From Sisyra terminalis (lineage: Eukaryota; Arthropoda; Insecta; Neuroptera; Sisyridae), in contig OY292275.1 of NCBI GenBank assembly GCA_958496175.1, positions 33,185,701 to 33,249,700 on the forward strand: a DNA stretch of 64,000 nt, given 5' to 3'. Positions 13,336 to 26,044 of the stretch are shown here, in pieces (position 1 is the first letter of the stretch; every line of letters begins with the position of its first letter). The notes beneath the pieces are model-generated. The model did no database searches and had not been told where the DNA came from. It saw only the letters and a list, made by a program, of their open reading frames with translations. The translations under genes were made by a program, and so were the position numbers.

Positions 13336-13818
13336 CACAGAGTATAGATCCAAGGAGTCCAAACGGTAAAAGCTTTTTCCCAATATTCATGTACAGAATA
13401 ACACACCCTGATCATAGTTCTCTCTTCTGCCACTAGTAGCGCAAATATTTAGAACGTACGTAAAGTCTTAAGAAGATATTTCAGTCTTGTAATGCATGAT
13501 GGGAAATATGCCAAGATGTGATGCCGTCATTAGTGTGTTTGCAATACTAACTTAAATCGAAGCTATATATTCTATAAGATAACTAAGGTAACATAAGTTA
13601 GTACTCCAGATACTCTAGTCACAGCGCCATGTCTTGACACATTTTCCATCGTACAGAAGATTTGAATTTACATTTTCTAATAACAACAACAGTTTCCGCA
13701 CAATGATTCAAATGCGTACTTTGTGAAAAGTATTTTATTTGATGAAAAGTACCGGTACTGGACCTCAAATTGATGCCAATTTTTAAACACTATGTTCGAA
13801 CTCCTTGTATACTCCGTG
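13336..13818. mobile_element. TIR element, 483 bp, hAT-like flanks
   Basis: The left end CACAGAGTATAGATCCAAGG and the right end (reverse complement CACGGAGTATACAAGGAG) form a gapped terminal inverted repeat that continues into GTCCAAAC / GTTCGAAC. The flanking 8-mers TTCAGATC and TTAAACTC agree at 5 of 8 positions. The interior is G+C richer than the surroundings and non-coding. Confidence 0.5.
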
Positions 13819-14430
13819 TTAAACTCTATCATTCACAACTCAACAATGGCTTAGAGTTGTTGACGAAATCTGCTGCTCTGGAAAAAAAAACATTGTATAT
13901 TTTTTTAGTTATTATTATTATTAGTTTTTATATATGTATTATGTTGGTTATTATTCTTTAATTATTTAGTATATTTTTTAGTTTTTAATGAAGATAATAG
14001 ATTTTTGAGTTATAATCTCTTTCAAGTTAATTGTTATATATCATATTGCCATTGGTATAATAACTTCTATTATGTAGGTACCTAGAATAGTACTTATATT
14101 TCATGCCAATTATTTTGGTATGATTACTTAATGTTGCTAATTAATATTTTGTTTTGGTTTATCTGTTAAAACTTAAAAGTAATTTTAACATAAACCATTT
14201 TACTGGTTGAAATATAATGGATTTGTTTCAACATTTATTCTTGTATTTACAAATAAATAATGAACAATTGAATTTTAAGCGGTAACGGATATTATTTATA
14301 TAGTATTTCTGTCTCTTTGAACTCGGTGTTTGACTTTTTATAGAAAGAAACAATTATAAATTCTAGAATTATCTTAAAAGTACATTGAGCTTTTACAATA
14401 TGCTTAAGTTTTGGAGTCGTTTTTCTCTCT

Positions 14431-15003
14431 AGTACATACCTTTAATAATTTAAATATCTGTATAGATATAAAAGACAGTGAGTTTATATTTAAGGTATTC
14501 CTCCCTAAAACATAAACACATAGAATAAAATCATAATAGTAACAAAAACAGGATGTATTCCGCACAATGAGATGGCTTATCAAAAAATTCATCGTTAATT
14601 TACCAGTTCAATCAAACTTCGGTTAGAATGGGACATTTTTGCGCATGCGTTAGTTTTGCGTCCTACGCATCATACACAACAGTTATAAGGCACACTAGCT
14701 TCGGTCTCTTTCTCATAACCAACGTGAGTGAGCATGCGTGGTAGACGAGCTCAGTTGAGATATTTCATTTCGGAGATTGTGACAGGAATACTCAAATAAA
14801 CTGTTATTTCCTATAAATATAATATTTATTGTAATTATAACAACGATAATATTGGATCTATTTCAATTTAGACTATGATAAGTTGAAACAATATTTATAT
14901 ACATTCAAATGTTTCAGAATTATAAACAATTTTTTCAAATGTTGGTGTAAATACATATCATCGTATCATAAGTTCTATTTTCAACACCGTAACGGGAAGG
15001 TTA
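14431..15003. repeat. Dispersed repeat family D, copy 1 (about 573 bp)
   Basis: A direct repeat of 59569-60083. Shared landmarks in order: TAGTACATAC, GGTATTCCTC, AATAAAATCATAATAGT, GGATGTATTCCGCACAATG, GAGATGGCTTATCAAAAAA, AACGTGAGTGAGCATGCGTG, GATTGTGACAGGAATA, AAACTGTTATTTC and a final CGTAACG. It holds a G+C-rich island, then AATAAA-type signals, which would suit a solo LTR, but TG...CA ends and target duplications were not identified. No coding frame. Confidence 0.75.
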
Positions 15004-15730
15004 ATAGAACTGCATTGCGTAAAAAACAGCGAAATAATTTTTGTTTGGAGATGGTACCTATAACGAAAACTATTTTGAACCATATGCAAAAACTATATAC
15101 CAACGTTTACGATATATGTGTATGAAAAGGATCTTCGTATTCGTACCAAGTCTGATATTGTGTGACTCGTTTTACATAACTCTTTATTCCAATGTGTCGA
15201 GTTCACTTAGTTCAATTTGGCAAACGGAAGACGGAATTTTTTTTCCGCAGAAGTGAGTATTTTGTTCGATTATGTTCGATTGTGCTTGAAAATGTTTTTT
15301 GATATACATAAATGAGTTCTGTTGAATGCTGTTGTTCACCGATCAAACAAAGCAGCATATTCTGGCACAAGAGTAGGACAATATTTGGTTTAGTGTAATC
15401 ATAAACTCGATACAATAGAAATTTTTATTATAAAGCCATTCATTGCATCAAGTTGCAAACATTTTTTTTTTTTGTTAAAATATATCGATCTGCAACCTAT
15501 CAATAAAATTCATATCAGAAAACGTGAATTCCTTGGTGTTCGTTATATTACGTACAAATTAGGTTTAACATTGTTAAAGCCATGCAGAAGCAAAATACGT
15601 ACAAAAACCTAATTAAAATAAATATTATGTTGAAATATTAATGCTAGTAGATATTTATAAAATTAAAGAAATTATAACAAAAGGTACAAAATTTAATTAA
15701 TTTGAATATAGTATGAATGAAAATTAAAAA

Positions 15731-15900
15731 GCCTACTGGTGGCCGAGTGGTCAAGATGGTTGTTCCAAAGAGAGATGTTGGGTTCGAATCTCGTATCAAG
15801 CCAATTTTCTATATTATTTGATTTACGAATTTTTATTAAACCTAGAGTCGCTACGCTAAAGACGTTAGAAGTTATAAAGCGACGATAAATAACAAAAAAA
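15731..15900 (+). mobile_element. tRNA-derived SINE, copy 1, with 11-bp target duplication
   Basis: The tRNA-like head has an A box in GGCCGAGTGGTCAAG and a B box GGGTTCGAATC, of Ser/Leu tRNA type. A body with TTTACGAATTTTTATTAAAC and AAAGCGACGATAAATAAC follows, then a poly-A tail. AAAATTAAAAA occurs at 15720-15730 and again at 15901-15911, a target-site duplication showing retroposition. Confidence 0.85.
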
Positions 15901-15911
15901 AAAATTAAAAA

Positions 15912-17770
15912 TTTTACCTTAACTAGTTTATTATAATTCATGTTTTTTTTCGATATAATATAAATGAGTTCGAACAGATGAAGTTTCTTAATTTACATTA
16001 GATCTCTTAATTTTCCTTATCAGTGTTTAATGAATATAACATAAGCTCCCATAATTTATTAACATTCTAATTGTTCCTCAATTTATTTGTGCATTGCTAA
16101 GCGGTAATTACGTTCCATACTGTTACTGAAAAATCAATTTTTGGAAGTTAAAAACACACGTAAAAACATTTCATGTTCGTACCGAAGTTCTTCGAATATT
16201 TGAATATTATTATGGTCTAATTTATTTTCAATAGCACATAAATTTGAAGCAGACTTTCGATGGATCACATTATCTTATCTGTCTAATACATTTTTAATAT
16301 TGAATGTTCTTATAAGAGATATATGTAAGAGTTTTTGAATTTTATAACAAATCTTGATTTTCGACTGATTATATTTGTGATAGGTAATTGAAAATTAATC
16401 TTACATGATTCATCAATTCAATTCGAATCAAAATAATGAAACTCAAATATTTTACCAAATTTAGATATATAATTTTTATGTTTTATTTTATTTTTATAAA
16501 TACATATAAGTTTTGTTAAAGTAACTGTAGTTCTAACTAATTCTATTAATTTTTCTCTAATCTCTCTTTTACTTTTACTTTTCATCAAAGTTGAATTTAA
16601 GTACAACTTATTTTATAATTTTTATCTATGGTATTTTTCATCTCGTGAATTCCCTAGTGTATATTTAAAGAAATGTTTTGATGAATTAAACGATCGTAAT
16701 AATAGTACTTACATACAATTGTGATTAATGAGTATATAAGGATCTTTATAATTATTTGATGAACGAATCTACTAATAAGAAAGTTAAATTTTTAAATTGG
16801 CGCATCAATTAAATACTCCTACGATAACGAAGAACAACCGATCCATGTTATCTAATTTTAAAAATGGGATATTATTTTCATTTAAGCGTATTTAACACGA
16901 AAACTGAATACGCCTACTGGAAAAGAAAACGTTAATATAAAATAGGATCGTATTAGAGTTAGGTTCAATTGTTAACACCTTTTTTAATAGAGCAACAGCA
17001 AATGTCATGTACGAAATGAATGTAATAAGGTCATGAGTAGCGAAGTTGATTCTTTAACTCACTTAACGGAAGACGACGAAGAAGTATAATTAAAGAAAAA
17101 GGCTTCGTCAATCCCACAATATGTGGCTTTAATTTAATTACATTTGTACATCGACTACGTGGAGTTTAACGCTATTCAGCCAAATGAATTGGGAGTATTT
17201 CTTTTAAGTTATAGTCAATGTGTACCAATTGAGACATTGTTAATTTACTGGAAGTTGCATACAACGTGTTTCCTGTTAAACACTCGTTTTTGTCTCACAT
17301 TACGTCGTTCAAACAATAAGTTTAATTTGTTATCAAAACATATTCACGACTTGGTTCGTTAATCTCAATGAGAAGGAAATAGGAATATCACCATGTTACG
17401 CAGTAAATTAGTTTTGAATGAACATTTAGTGAATAAGCTTTATTCTATTGACATTTTGTTCTCTACCTACATTAAAACAAGTAGTATCATTTAAAAACAT
17501 GTCAAAGTAAATCTGATCATTTTAAATAATTGAAATTTTATGGTCTTAATGAGATATTGAGTTACTTTTTGCAGTTTTAGAAAATAAAAGAATCGTTGTT
17601 GGTATTAGAATAAATATTAAAATATCTTATTATACCCTACACGATTATGCAAACTTCGGGTTTTATTTGTGACAATTTTGAAGAAAAAAGAAGAACGTTA
17701 TTGAGGGATTTGCACACGAGTTTTTCGTATATTAAGCGATGATGTTAGGCACTATTGCTGTAAGAAGATA
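15912..17770. other. No supported gene
   Basis: The 72-codon frame at 17144-17362 is G+C richer than average but matches nothing I know and has no splice context. The rest is AT-rich. Confidence 0.5.
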
Positions 17771-17772
17771 TA

Positions 17773-18395
17773 CAGTCCCTGGCCATATTATTAGACGCAC
17801 ATAAGATTTTATACAAAATGTACATATTCTACTAAATTAAATTTAATATGGTTAACTTTTTACATTATAAAAAGTTGTATTGATTTTTAAGAAATATATT
17901 TTCTGGATAAGGGTAAAACCTTGTTTATTATTCCTATTACCCTACTTCAGGATAATAGCCTTGATTTGAAACTCATTGAAAATATGTGAGAGCTGCTGAA
18001 ACAAAAAATAGCTAAGGAGATGGTCACAACAGAAAAATAGCCCTTAGAAAAAATATTCATTTATGGAATGATCATTCACAAATACAACAGACGGTATTGT
18101 CCTACATAGACAGCATACTGTGCAGAATGGGAACTTAAATATCAGTAAATGGGCTTTCAATTAAATATTAGATAATTCAGCTCGCCATAATTAAGATGTT
18201 AAATAAATTTGATGATAAAAATTTATTTTTTAGTAAATATAATTTATGGTCACGCTAATTGGTAATAAGCGGAATAAATAAAATTTGTACAGGAAAGTTA
18301 AACCCAATTAAAAATATGGACCCAAAATAAAATAGCTCTTACTTCAGGTTTTTATACAAAACCAATAGCGAGTCTATTAATATGGCCAGGGACTG
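17773..18395 (+). mobile_element. Decayed Tc1/mariner element with TIRs and TA duplication
   Basis: The 5' end CAGTCCCTGGCCATATTA and the inverted 3' end (CAGTCCCTGGCCATATTA in reverse complement) give about 27-bp terminal inverted repeats, flanked by TA on both sides (17771-17772, 18396-18397). At 623 bp it is internally deleted. It retains only the C-terminal transposase: a relic of PDLNPIENMWELLK near 17960, then IHLWNDHSQIQQTVLSYID and SMLCRM near 18058-18130, ending in a degraded SIKY-stop like the usual Tc1 terminus. Stops and frameshifts show it is dead. Confidence 0.9.
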
Positions 18396-18397
18396 TA

Positions 18398-20585
18398 CGA
18401 GTACAACACTGAACATAATGTTTAATGTTTATAAAACTACAAAAATTATAAATAATTATAAACAGGAATAGCGAGCTACCCGCCAGTATTACAATATTGG
18501 ATTAGTACTTGTTAGTTCACTTCTTAGAATGCCAAATGGCGTTAAATTCGTAACTAAGAAATGCTCATTTAAATTGCTCAAGCGGCAATGATCCGAAGAT
18601 CAATAAATTTTGCCCTTCGGAAACAATAGTGTTTTTCTTGATAAAATATATCGTACCTATGTTCTTTTTTGTACTTTTAGCAATGCGTGTACAAAATTTC
18701 ATGATAACCTGTTGAATAGTTTAAGCGTGAAAGTATAATAAACAAACCAACAAAGTCACATTCGCATTTATAATAGTAGTTTGAATTATATATTATACGA
18801 TTGAATCCTAATCAGAGTTCTATTTGAATGTGCCTGTCTAGTTATGAAAGCAAATTTCAAAAAGTACTGAATAGTTTTAATACAGGTTTACTATTAGATA
18901 AAGTAATTTCCCAGGTTAATTTATGATTAATATAGTTTGTAGATATGCCAAGAGAAACAACTGCACAATCGAAAAAAATGTTTTCGAGTCGACTTAGTAT
19001 TGTATGGTGTTATTCCATCATCCAAAAGGAATAGAATGTTACTAATTTTAAAAATTGCGAACTTTTTTACAAGCATAAGAAAATTTCAAATTTGGAAAAT
19101 TATAACTGAACAGTTGTGCTTAGATCACCAAGTTGCATAAATCAAAAAAAAAAAAACACACACAGGAAAAACGAGGACAGTTAAATGGATGGATTGATTT
19201 CTATAAAAACAGAAGTATTAAGAAAATTAAACTCCTGTGCTGCCATCTGTAGGGTAATTGAAAATCCATTGTTAATTGATATCAAAACATTAAAAAATTT
19301 TTTTTCGTAAAACAGTAGTCACAAACAGGTATTATGGGATATTATTAAATGCTATATGACTAATTCAGAGTTATCGTTAGAATTTGGGAAATATTAAGTT
19401 TCCTTACAGGGTCTATTTTGCTTTCCTTTCTCTTACATATATGGAAAAAATTATAGTAAAAATTACAATGTAACATCGTAATCTAGGATCAGACTTTCAT
19501 TATCTTAGACTTTCCAATATTCTATTTTAAAATTTACTATTTACTTTTGAGTTGTTTCGTTGTAACATCGTAATTATAACGACAATTTTCTGTAATAAGT
19601 ACCATAACAAAAAGTACGATGTGCGATTGTTTTTCTAGTAACTTGTTAAACTTTCTCTGTAAATGAAAATGAATATATAATTATGGTATACTACATACAA
19701 GTAAAAGAAACAGAACTATTAAAATCTCTGCCTCTACTTTGTGGATTTTCAATAAACACACGCATACAAGTGACACTACTTGAGTATGTATGGACTTATC
19801 CATTAACTATTTTAATGTACAAGTAACTTTTATGATATCGCATAGTAAAAATCACAATAGGTTTGTTCGAGTCCAGCACTGCAATAATAAATAACAAAAA
19901 AAAAACGATGTATTATTGTAATTTTTCCTATATTTTTATCCGTGTATCCAAATCTCAACCCTATTAAATACTTTTAAATATTTTCATATTTTGGTTACAA
20001 TTTTCGCAATGCAAAAAATCTGATGATCTCTGCGCTAGAAATAAGATTGTTAGTAAAAAATATAAAAAAGTCGTTCCATACCTTAGTTTAAAATTTGGAA
20101 ACTATATTGTTTCCGATATTTAAGTATAAATGGGAAGAAGACGTTATCTCGTTTACCTAAATGCTATCCCGCAGGCTAAATCTGGTCTGCCACTTGCTTT
20201 TAATGCGGATCATATTCTTGAGCAGGATATTATTGCTTTTACATGACAATGATTGTAAATGAATGTAAATAATGCTACGAAACGATGAATATTAGATAGT
20301 AACTTACCAAACCTGAAATTTTTTGAATTTTTCTTTAAAAAATAAAAGTTTCCCAAGCCCTACATTGGGATAAAAACAATTTTCAGTATTATCCTTTTTA
20401 ATTTATTTTTTTAATCTTTTAAATTAAAAAAAATAATTTAATTCGAAAAGCCTTTTAGAAGATCTATAATAAAATGATGTTGATATAAAAATTAATAAAG
20501 TTATACATATATCTGTAATCTGCATGTATTAATTAAGAACTCCAATTTGCCATTTTTATTTAGATATCTTTTGTAAATCATTGAT
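18398..20585. other. No gene; AT-rich DNA
   Basis: A B-box-like TTGTTCGAGTCCAGC at 19863 lacks a matching A box. A patch at 20150-20230 is G+C richer without a recognisable frame. Confidence 0.5.
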
Positions 20586-20825
20586 CAGGGTTTCTCAAAT
20601 TTTTTTCTTATGGAACCCTTACGAAAGTTTTCACGGATCATGGAATCCATGCCATACCAAAAGCTGTTATAATCTGGATTAGTAGTAGTAGAAATTCGAT
20701 TTCAGATAATAGTTGGATGAGTTTTTATGAAAATGTTGTAATTTATTTTACCAGTATTTTAAAATTATGCAACAACTTGTTTCGTGGAACTCGATGCAAA
20801 ATGGAACCCATTTTGAGAAATACTG
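20586..20825. mobile_element. hAT-like MITE, 240 bp
   Basis: The left end CAGGGTTTCTCAAATTT and right end CATTTTGAGAAATACTG are inverted (CAGTATTTCTCAAAATG), each followed inward by a GGAACCC-like block, the standard hAT 'CAGGGTTTCTCAAA' design. The flanks TCATTGAT and TCATGGGT share 5 of 8 bases. Non-coding. Confidence 0.65.
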
Positions 20826-20833
20826 TCATGGGT

Positions 20834-22544
20834 AGTAAAAATTATTGTACTTCTTGTAGCACAGTTTCTTAGCAGTTATTATATTTTTTAATTTTTATTT
20901 CAACAAAAATTTTAAAAAACATAACCATTTTTTTAATGATTAATGTATGGATGAAAACAAAAAGTCTTTCGATTTTTAAATTACAAATTATAATTTATAA
21001 AAACGTAGCCAGTGATTTTTTGACCTTCGTATATTAAAATTTTATCATGGTAAATGAATATTTGTCATGTCAATCATCTGTATCAAGCATGAAAAAAATA
21101 ATTTCAAGGGCGCAGTTCAATACGTCTGAAATTAATGATTAATTAATTTTAACTTATTTTAAGTATACTATTATACAATTATTGGCTACCATGAATTATA
21201 CATGAATGGGAATGTTTTTTTATTGTACTTTAACTGTCAAAAACAACAAATTAATTTTCGCTAAAATTTTTTTGAAAACTTTTATTGTTAACTGTTTATT
21301 ATAAACTTTTATTATACCTGTTTTATTAGGTACAACAAAATTTATTAAAAAAAAAAAATTAAATAAAAAAAATGTTTGTGAGCCAACAGAATGATTTGAT
21401 AAACCAATCTTAAGTTGCTATAATTTTCAATTCTGGTTCAATTTAGTTGTAATTAATTCGAAATTTCTTGGCAGGAAAATTATTGTAGACCACACGTATA
21501 AGGAAATACTATATATGAACAGAATCTTCATAAACATAAGGAATTGTTCAAATTTCAAATCACTTTACATGTTGACGTCAAATTTCTTGATCGAGAAACG
21601 TCGTTCCTTTCGATGTCCATCGATGTTTTCCGATCACACTTAAACGGGCATTTTACAGAAGTAGCTTACGACCTGTCTAACAATGTTAACACGTGTTATG
21701 TGCGATTAGAAATCAACGGGTAGAGTCGTTGAGATATGACGTCACAATCATTGATTTTGTATGTAACGAACAAATAACCGTATTTGAGCAATTTGTGGAT
21801 TAATTGTGAATATGGCCTAAGCCTGGTCTGTTCACCATCCGACCCACGAAGGTTCTTCATCCAGTCCTAAAATTTGTTAAATTTTAAGCCATCTATGTAT
21901 AATTATTGCTATCGCTTTACTACTAGACATTTCGTTTGGCCCTCTGCGGAAATAAAAATCTAATTCTTCACAAAATCATGTTGGATACCTCTAGTCAAAG
22001 CAAATATATATCTGTATGTAGAAAATAAAAAATATCCGAATTAATTTAAAATAAAATTTATTCACCTAATTCTGTTATTACATAGTAGGTTCCAGTTATG
22101 AAATACATAGAAAAAAATATTTTATTTCCGTATTTCCATATCTTGCAACCCTGTAAAAATAGTTGAAATATATTATTCATACAAAAAGTATCAATGGGAG
22201 TCTCCATAAAAGTCAAATTTCTGTTTTTTTGTGTATTAATGCACAGTTTCTTTCATAAAAACAATAGGAAATTCAAATCTTAAAGTATAAGTAGCATACA
22301 TGTAAAATTATAGAAGTTAAGGAACTGAAAACTCGTACAAAAGAACAATATTAATTTGTAAACAATAGGTGCACAATCCAATTAATAAATAAATGAAAAC
22401 CAATAAAAAATCACCAAAAATTTATAAATGAAGAATTGAGGAAGGCAAGGAAACGGAGATAACATAGCTCCATTTGTTATCATCATTAGATATCAATGCG
22501 ATCGCTTGCGTAAAACGGGTTCAAAATCCCCAGTATCACTCAAA
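20834..22544. other. No gene; one mixed-composition patch
   Basis: The patch 21560-21860 is notably G+C richer and contains TGACGTCA-like sites (TTGACGTCAAA at 21573, ATGACGTCAC at 21737). It could be regulatory or an LTR remnant, but no adjacent exon was found. Confidence 0.4.
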
Positions 22545-22548
22545 ATAT

Positions 22549-22973
22549 TGTAACGTGACGTCTCAAAACTATATTGAGTTCGCGTTATTAGTTCTTTAAC
22601 TTCTTTGGAAATAAATAATCACTTTCACACTTAACAATCACTTTTTTATTACACTTGTCAAAATCATCACTCAAATGACAATAATCACTTATAATCTAGA
22701 TCACAATAAAATAACAATCGCTTTGTTGTAACGAAAATTCAAAACTGAACTTCGATACTGAACTGAACATTTTGTTCGAACTGAACCCCTTATATACCCG
22801 CAACCCAACGTTCTCGAATGATCTCCAATGTTCCCTATGTTCTATCACTCACTAGACGTTTCTCGAATATTCTATATGTGCATTCGTATTGGTGGGAGAA
22901 AGAAAGAAGTCACTAAGCCAATCGCGTGCCGGTATGACGCAGAGAGAGACAGACTTTGTCTCTTTCTGTTACA
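22549..22973 (-). mobile_element. Solo LTR of a gypsy-like retrotransposon, 425 bp
   Basis: Read on the minus strand it starts TGTAACAGAAAG and ends CGTCACGTTACA, a TG...CA long terminal repeat with a 6-bp terminal inverted repeat, flanked by ATAT on both sides (22545-22548 and 22974-22977), a 4-bp duplication as in gypsy-type elements. About midway is a TATA box (GGGTATATAAGG) followed by TCAGTT-type initiators; AATAAA-like A-rich sequence follows. No internal retrotransposon sequence adjoins it, so it is a solo LTR left by recombination. Confidence 0.8.
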
Positions 22974-22977
22974 ATAT

Positions 22978-23827
22978 TATGTACATCATTATCACGTTCC
23001 TATTCAAATCAAATAAATTTTTTTAATCGTGCTAATTTGAATGAAATCGTGTAAAAGTGGAATCATTTTTATTCTAAAATGTGATAAACAAAACCGTGTA
23101 AAAAAGATTGTACAAAATATAATTGGCAGTATATTTTAACTGTAAATTTTAATATTTTTTGAAATTATACTTCTTTGTGTGCATCATGAGAGTTAATAAT
23201 AAGTTTGTTACGGAAGTAAGGATTAACGTTCACTGAATAATATATGGTTCTAGATTAAGCTAAACAAAATGCAACTGCGCATGGACCAATTGGGCTAAAT
23301 TCTATCTATTCTATCTAAACAATATGAACCATTCCAAACTATGCGAGATCAAACTATACTTTTTAAAACCGAAACAACCGAAAGTAGTTTTTAAGGTTGG
23401 AAATTTGGAAATTAACTTTCCGGTTTCCAGCGACGAAAAAGACTACTTCTTCGTTTATATTTTATCCAATTTTTTGAATTTATAACTTAGAATAATTTAT
23501 TACGTACGTCCATCAGTACACACACACACTTATTTTAGAGTCATTTTCTAACTATTGGGTCATCAATGACGTAAGATTCCAAAATGTCGTTGTATTTTGT
23601 GTTATATTTGAACTTCTTTTAGGAAGGATATTATGTTGTTTATACCTTGGAGAAGTTCAGGGAGGATGCTATTGTGCTAAGAAGATTGGTAGGGGTTCTT
23701 TGTGGGAAGTAGGCCTCACACTAAAGCAAGATGAGACTGTAAAGCACTTGTTAGCGATACGAAAATTTTTCTTGGTCGCTTTTGCTTATAAAGTAGCTAT
23801 GCCTTATTAAGTTCGTATGCCCTATTA
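22978..23827. other. No gene recognised
   Basis: Mixed AT-rich sequence between the solo LTR and the long-TIR MITE. No coding or terminal-repeat signature. Confidence 0.5.
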
Positions 23828-24304
23828 GTCCAAGAGTTAATGACGAATTTTGGATAGGTGTTTAAGCCACGTTAAAATAATGAAAAAACCATATTTATCA
23901 AAATGTGCAAATCTGAAACTTTAAGTCTGGCAAAGCGTTTGCGGTTATTTTACTACTGAGCAGCGTATGATATTCGTTAAAAAATAAGCGAAGCAAAAAC
24001 ATATGTTTTTGGTACCTTAAAATATTTTTTGTATCTTATAAAAAACATTAAAAAAATATTTTCGATTTATATAACCCAAAAATAAAAATTCCAGACTATT
24101 TGGGTGGTTCTTAAATATAATCAGACTCCTTTAAAGATATCTTTTGTTGCACGCAAAAAATATTTAAAATTTATATAACTACAGGTGCCTTGTCTCATCG
24201 GTCAGACTTAACGTTCCAGATTCGCACATTTTAATAAATATGCTTTTTTCATTATTTCAACGTGCCTAAAACACCTACCCAAAATTTGTCATCAGTTATC
24301 GGAC
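23828..24304. mobile_element. Long-TIR MITE, 477 bp, TA duplication
   Basis: The arms are about 105-110 bp at roughly 85% identity by eye: the left arm runs through GACGAATTTTGGATAGGTG and AATAATGAAAAAACCATA, and the right arm gives the same words in reverse complement. It is flanked by TA (23826-23827, 24305-24306). The interior is AT-rich and non-coding. Confidence 0.75.
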
Positions 24305-24359
24305 TAAAAACATAGCCGTACCATAACCAACTCCTTGTTCCAGGAAGGATGAGAAGCTT

Positions 24360-24850
24360 TTCCATTGTTGTTTGGCGGACTTAATGTAAATAGGTTGGAT
24401 GATTCCTTATTGGTCGTTCTAATAGTTTGCAATTGGTTCAGTGATTTTATTTTGGATTTAACTTTTTTTGTTTTCAGTGTGGGATTTCAAGTTTCCTCGA
24501 TCGCTGCTATTTTTGCTTCTGATTTAGCCTTTTCGTTTTTCTTTTATTTCTTGGTGGCTGAGAATCCTGATCAGAGACACTCTTATCCCATGATTTGATT
24601 CATAATCTCATAAATTATATTTTGATTTTCGCTATGAGAACTTTAGATGAGAACCAGATAGAATCTGAAGTTCGTAAATATTATTGAATTGTGGGATGAG
24701 TTGTTTATATTGATGAGGTCATGGGCTTTTGAAATGACAATAGCTTCACAGATGAAGATTGAAAACTGATTCAGAGTCCTTAACGTTAAATAGTTTGGTC
24801 CGATACTATACTATGCAACCTGATCCTGACGCCGTGAGTGACCCGTCAGT
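24360..24850 (-). pseudogene. LINE RNase H domain relic
   Basis: On the minus strand, decayed frames give residues like GCIVYYRTKLFNVK, then a CSIFTAE-like IFICEAIVISKAHDLI, then a VSLIRILSHQEIKE block resembling the V.WIPSHxGI.GNE motif of RNase H encoded by I-, R1- or Jockey-related LINEs. Order and spacing fit, but identity is low and the frame is broken. Confidence 0.45.
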
Positions 24851-26044
24851 ATAAGAGATTTTCTTTTGCATGTGTTTATTCCAAGTTTCCAAGTATTGTA
24901 GGAAATATTTATAGTATTGTGGAAAATGTTTTTATATTTCAAATTTACGTTTATTAATCAGTGCTGAAATTTTATTTTTGCTTAATTTTATATTAAAAAA
25001 AAACAATAAAGAAATGGGTTGGGTCTATAATATTTTTGTATTCAAATAATAATTTAAGATGATAAGGAAATTTTTTTAATAACATTTTGAACTTATATTG
25101 TCAAGGTTACTATTAAGTAAAAGGAAAAATTAATATTAATTATGCCTTATTGTTGAAAGTAATTAATATTCGAAATTCACTAATAAATTTAATAAAGAAT
25201 GCAAGTTTTTCACATTTTTGTTCATGAGTTTGATTCGTGGTTCAATGTAACGTATAAAAATTGTTACGCGTTTTTCTGTAGATTTTTTATTAACAAAATT
25301 TTTCTGTTTTTCAATTTTTCACTAATTTAACGTTACAATAATATTTAGAAAAAATAGGAAATTTTTATATTTATAATATATAATATTTCAAAAATATTTA
25401 AGAGCTGATTGAGAACGTAGTTTTACAGCATTGACTTTTAATTAATGGATCAAAATTTAAAGATTAACCCTTAGAATCCAATCCAGCATATGAGTATAGG
25501 TACTTTTTGTTTTTTAGTACAGTACATAATTTTTGAATAAATCGTAAAGCATTTTTTTTTTATGAGAAATAACAAATTGTCGCCTAAATAATATATTCAT
25601 ATATATTTAGATAATATATTTATTATTATAAATAATAATAAATAATATATTCGCCTAAAAATTCATAAGCGTATAAAAATTCAAATTAAATAATCGGTAA
25701 AAGATGATTCTATTATCTGAGTTTATAATCTAGAGCACAGAATGTTATTCGGGATTTTCTAATTTCTTGGACTTTCCAAAAAGAATAATTAAGGAAAAAT
25801 TATATTTCCATTTATTGAAAATATCAAATATGCATTTGTTTGTATAAATGTTGTTTATGGTAAATATCACTTAATACCTCTTGATTTAGTAAATGTTAAA
25901 CTTTTAATGGTATTAAATTATCAGAACATTTGCAGCAAAGAAGCATAACTGTTTTTTTTCTGCTCCATACACTATTATCGATAGGATCAAATAAACAGCT
26001 TAAATTTTTATTTGTTTTTCTATTTTTTTTAAAGAAAATTAAGG
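24851..26044. other. No gene; very AT-rich DNA
   Basis: Low-complexity AT tracts (for example the repeated TAATAATAAATAATATAT near 25630). No features. Confidence 0.6.

Noticed and set aside
17144..17362. 72-codon frame with a G+C-richer sequence
   Set aside because: No homology recognised, stops on both sides, no splice or promoter signals; could be a very old element.
19860..19885. B-box-like TTGTTCGAGTCCAGC
   Set aside because: No A box upstream at tRNA or SINE spacing.
22465..22525. tRNA-like stretch with B-box-like GGGTTCAAAATCCCC
   Set aside because: The A-box candidate is poor, the B box carries an extra A, and no cloverleaf pairs; it directly abuts the solo LTR flank.
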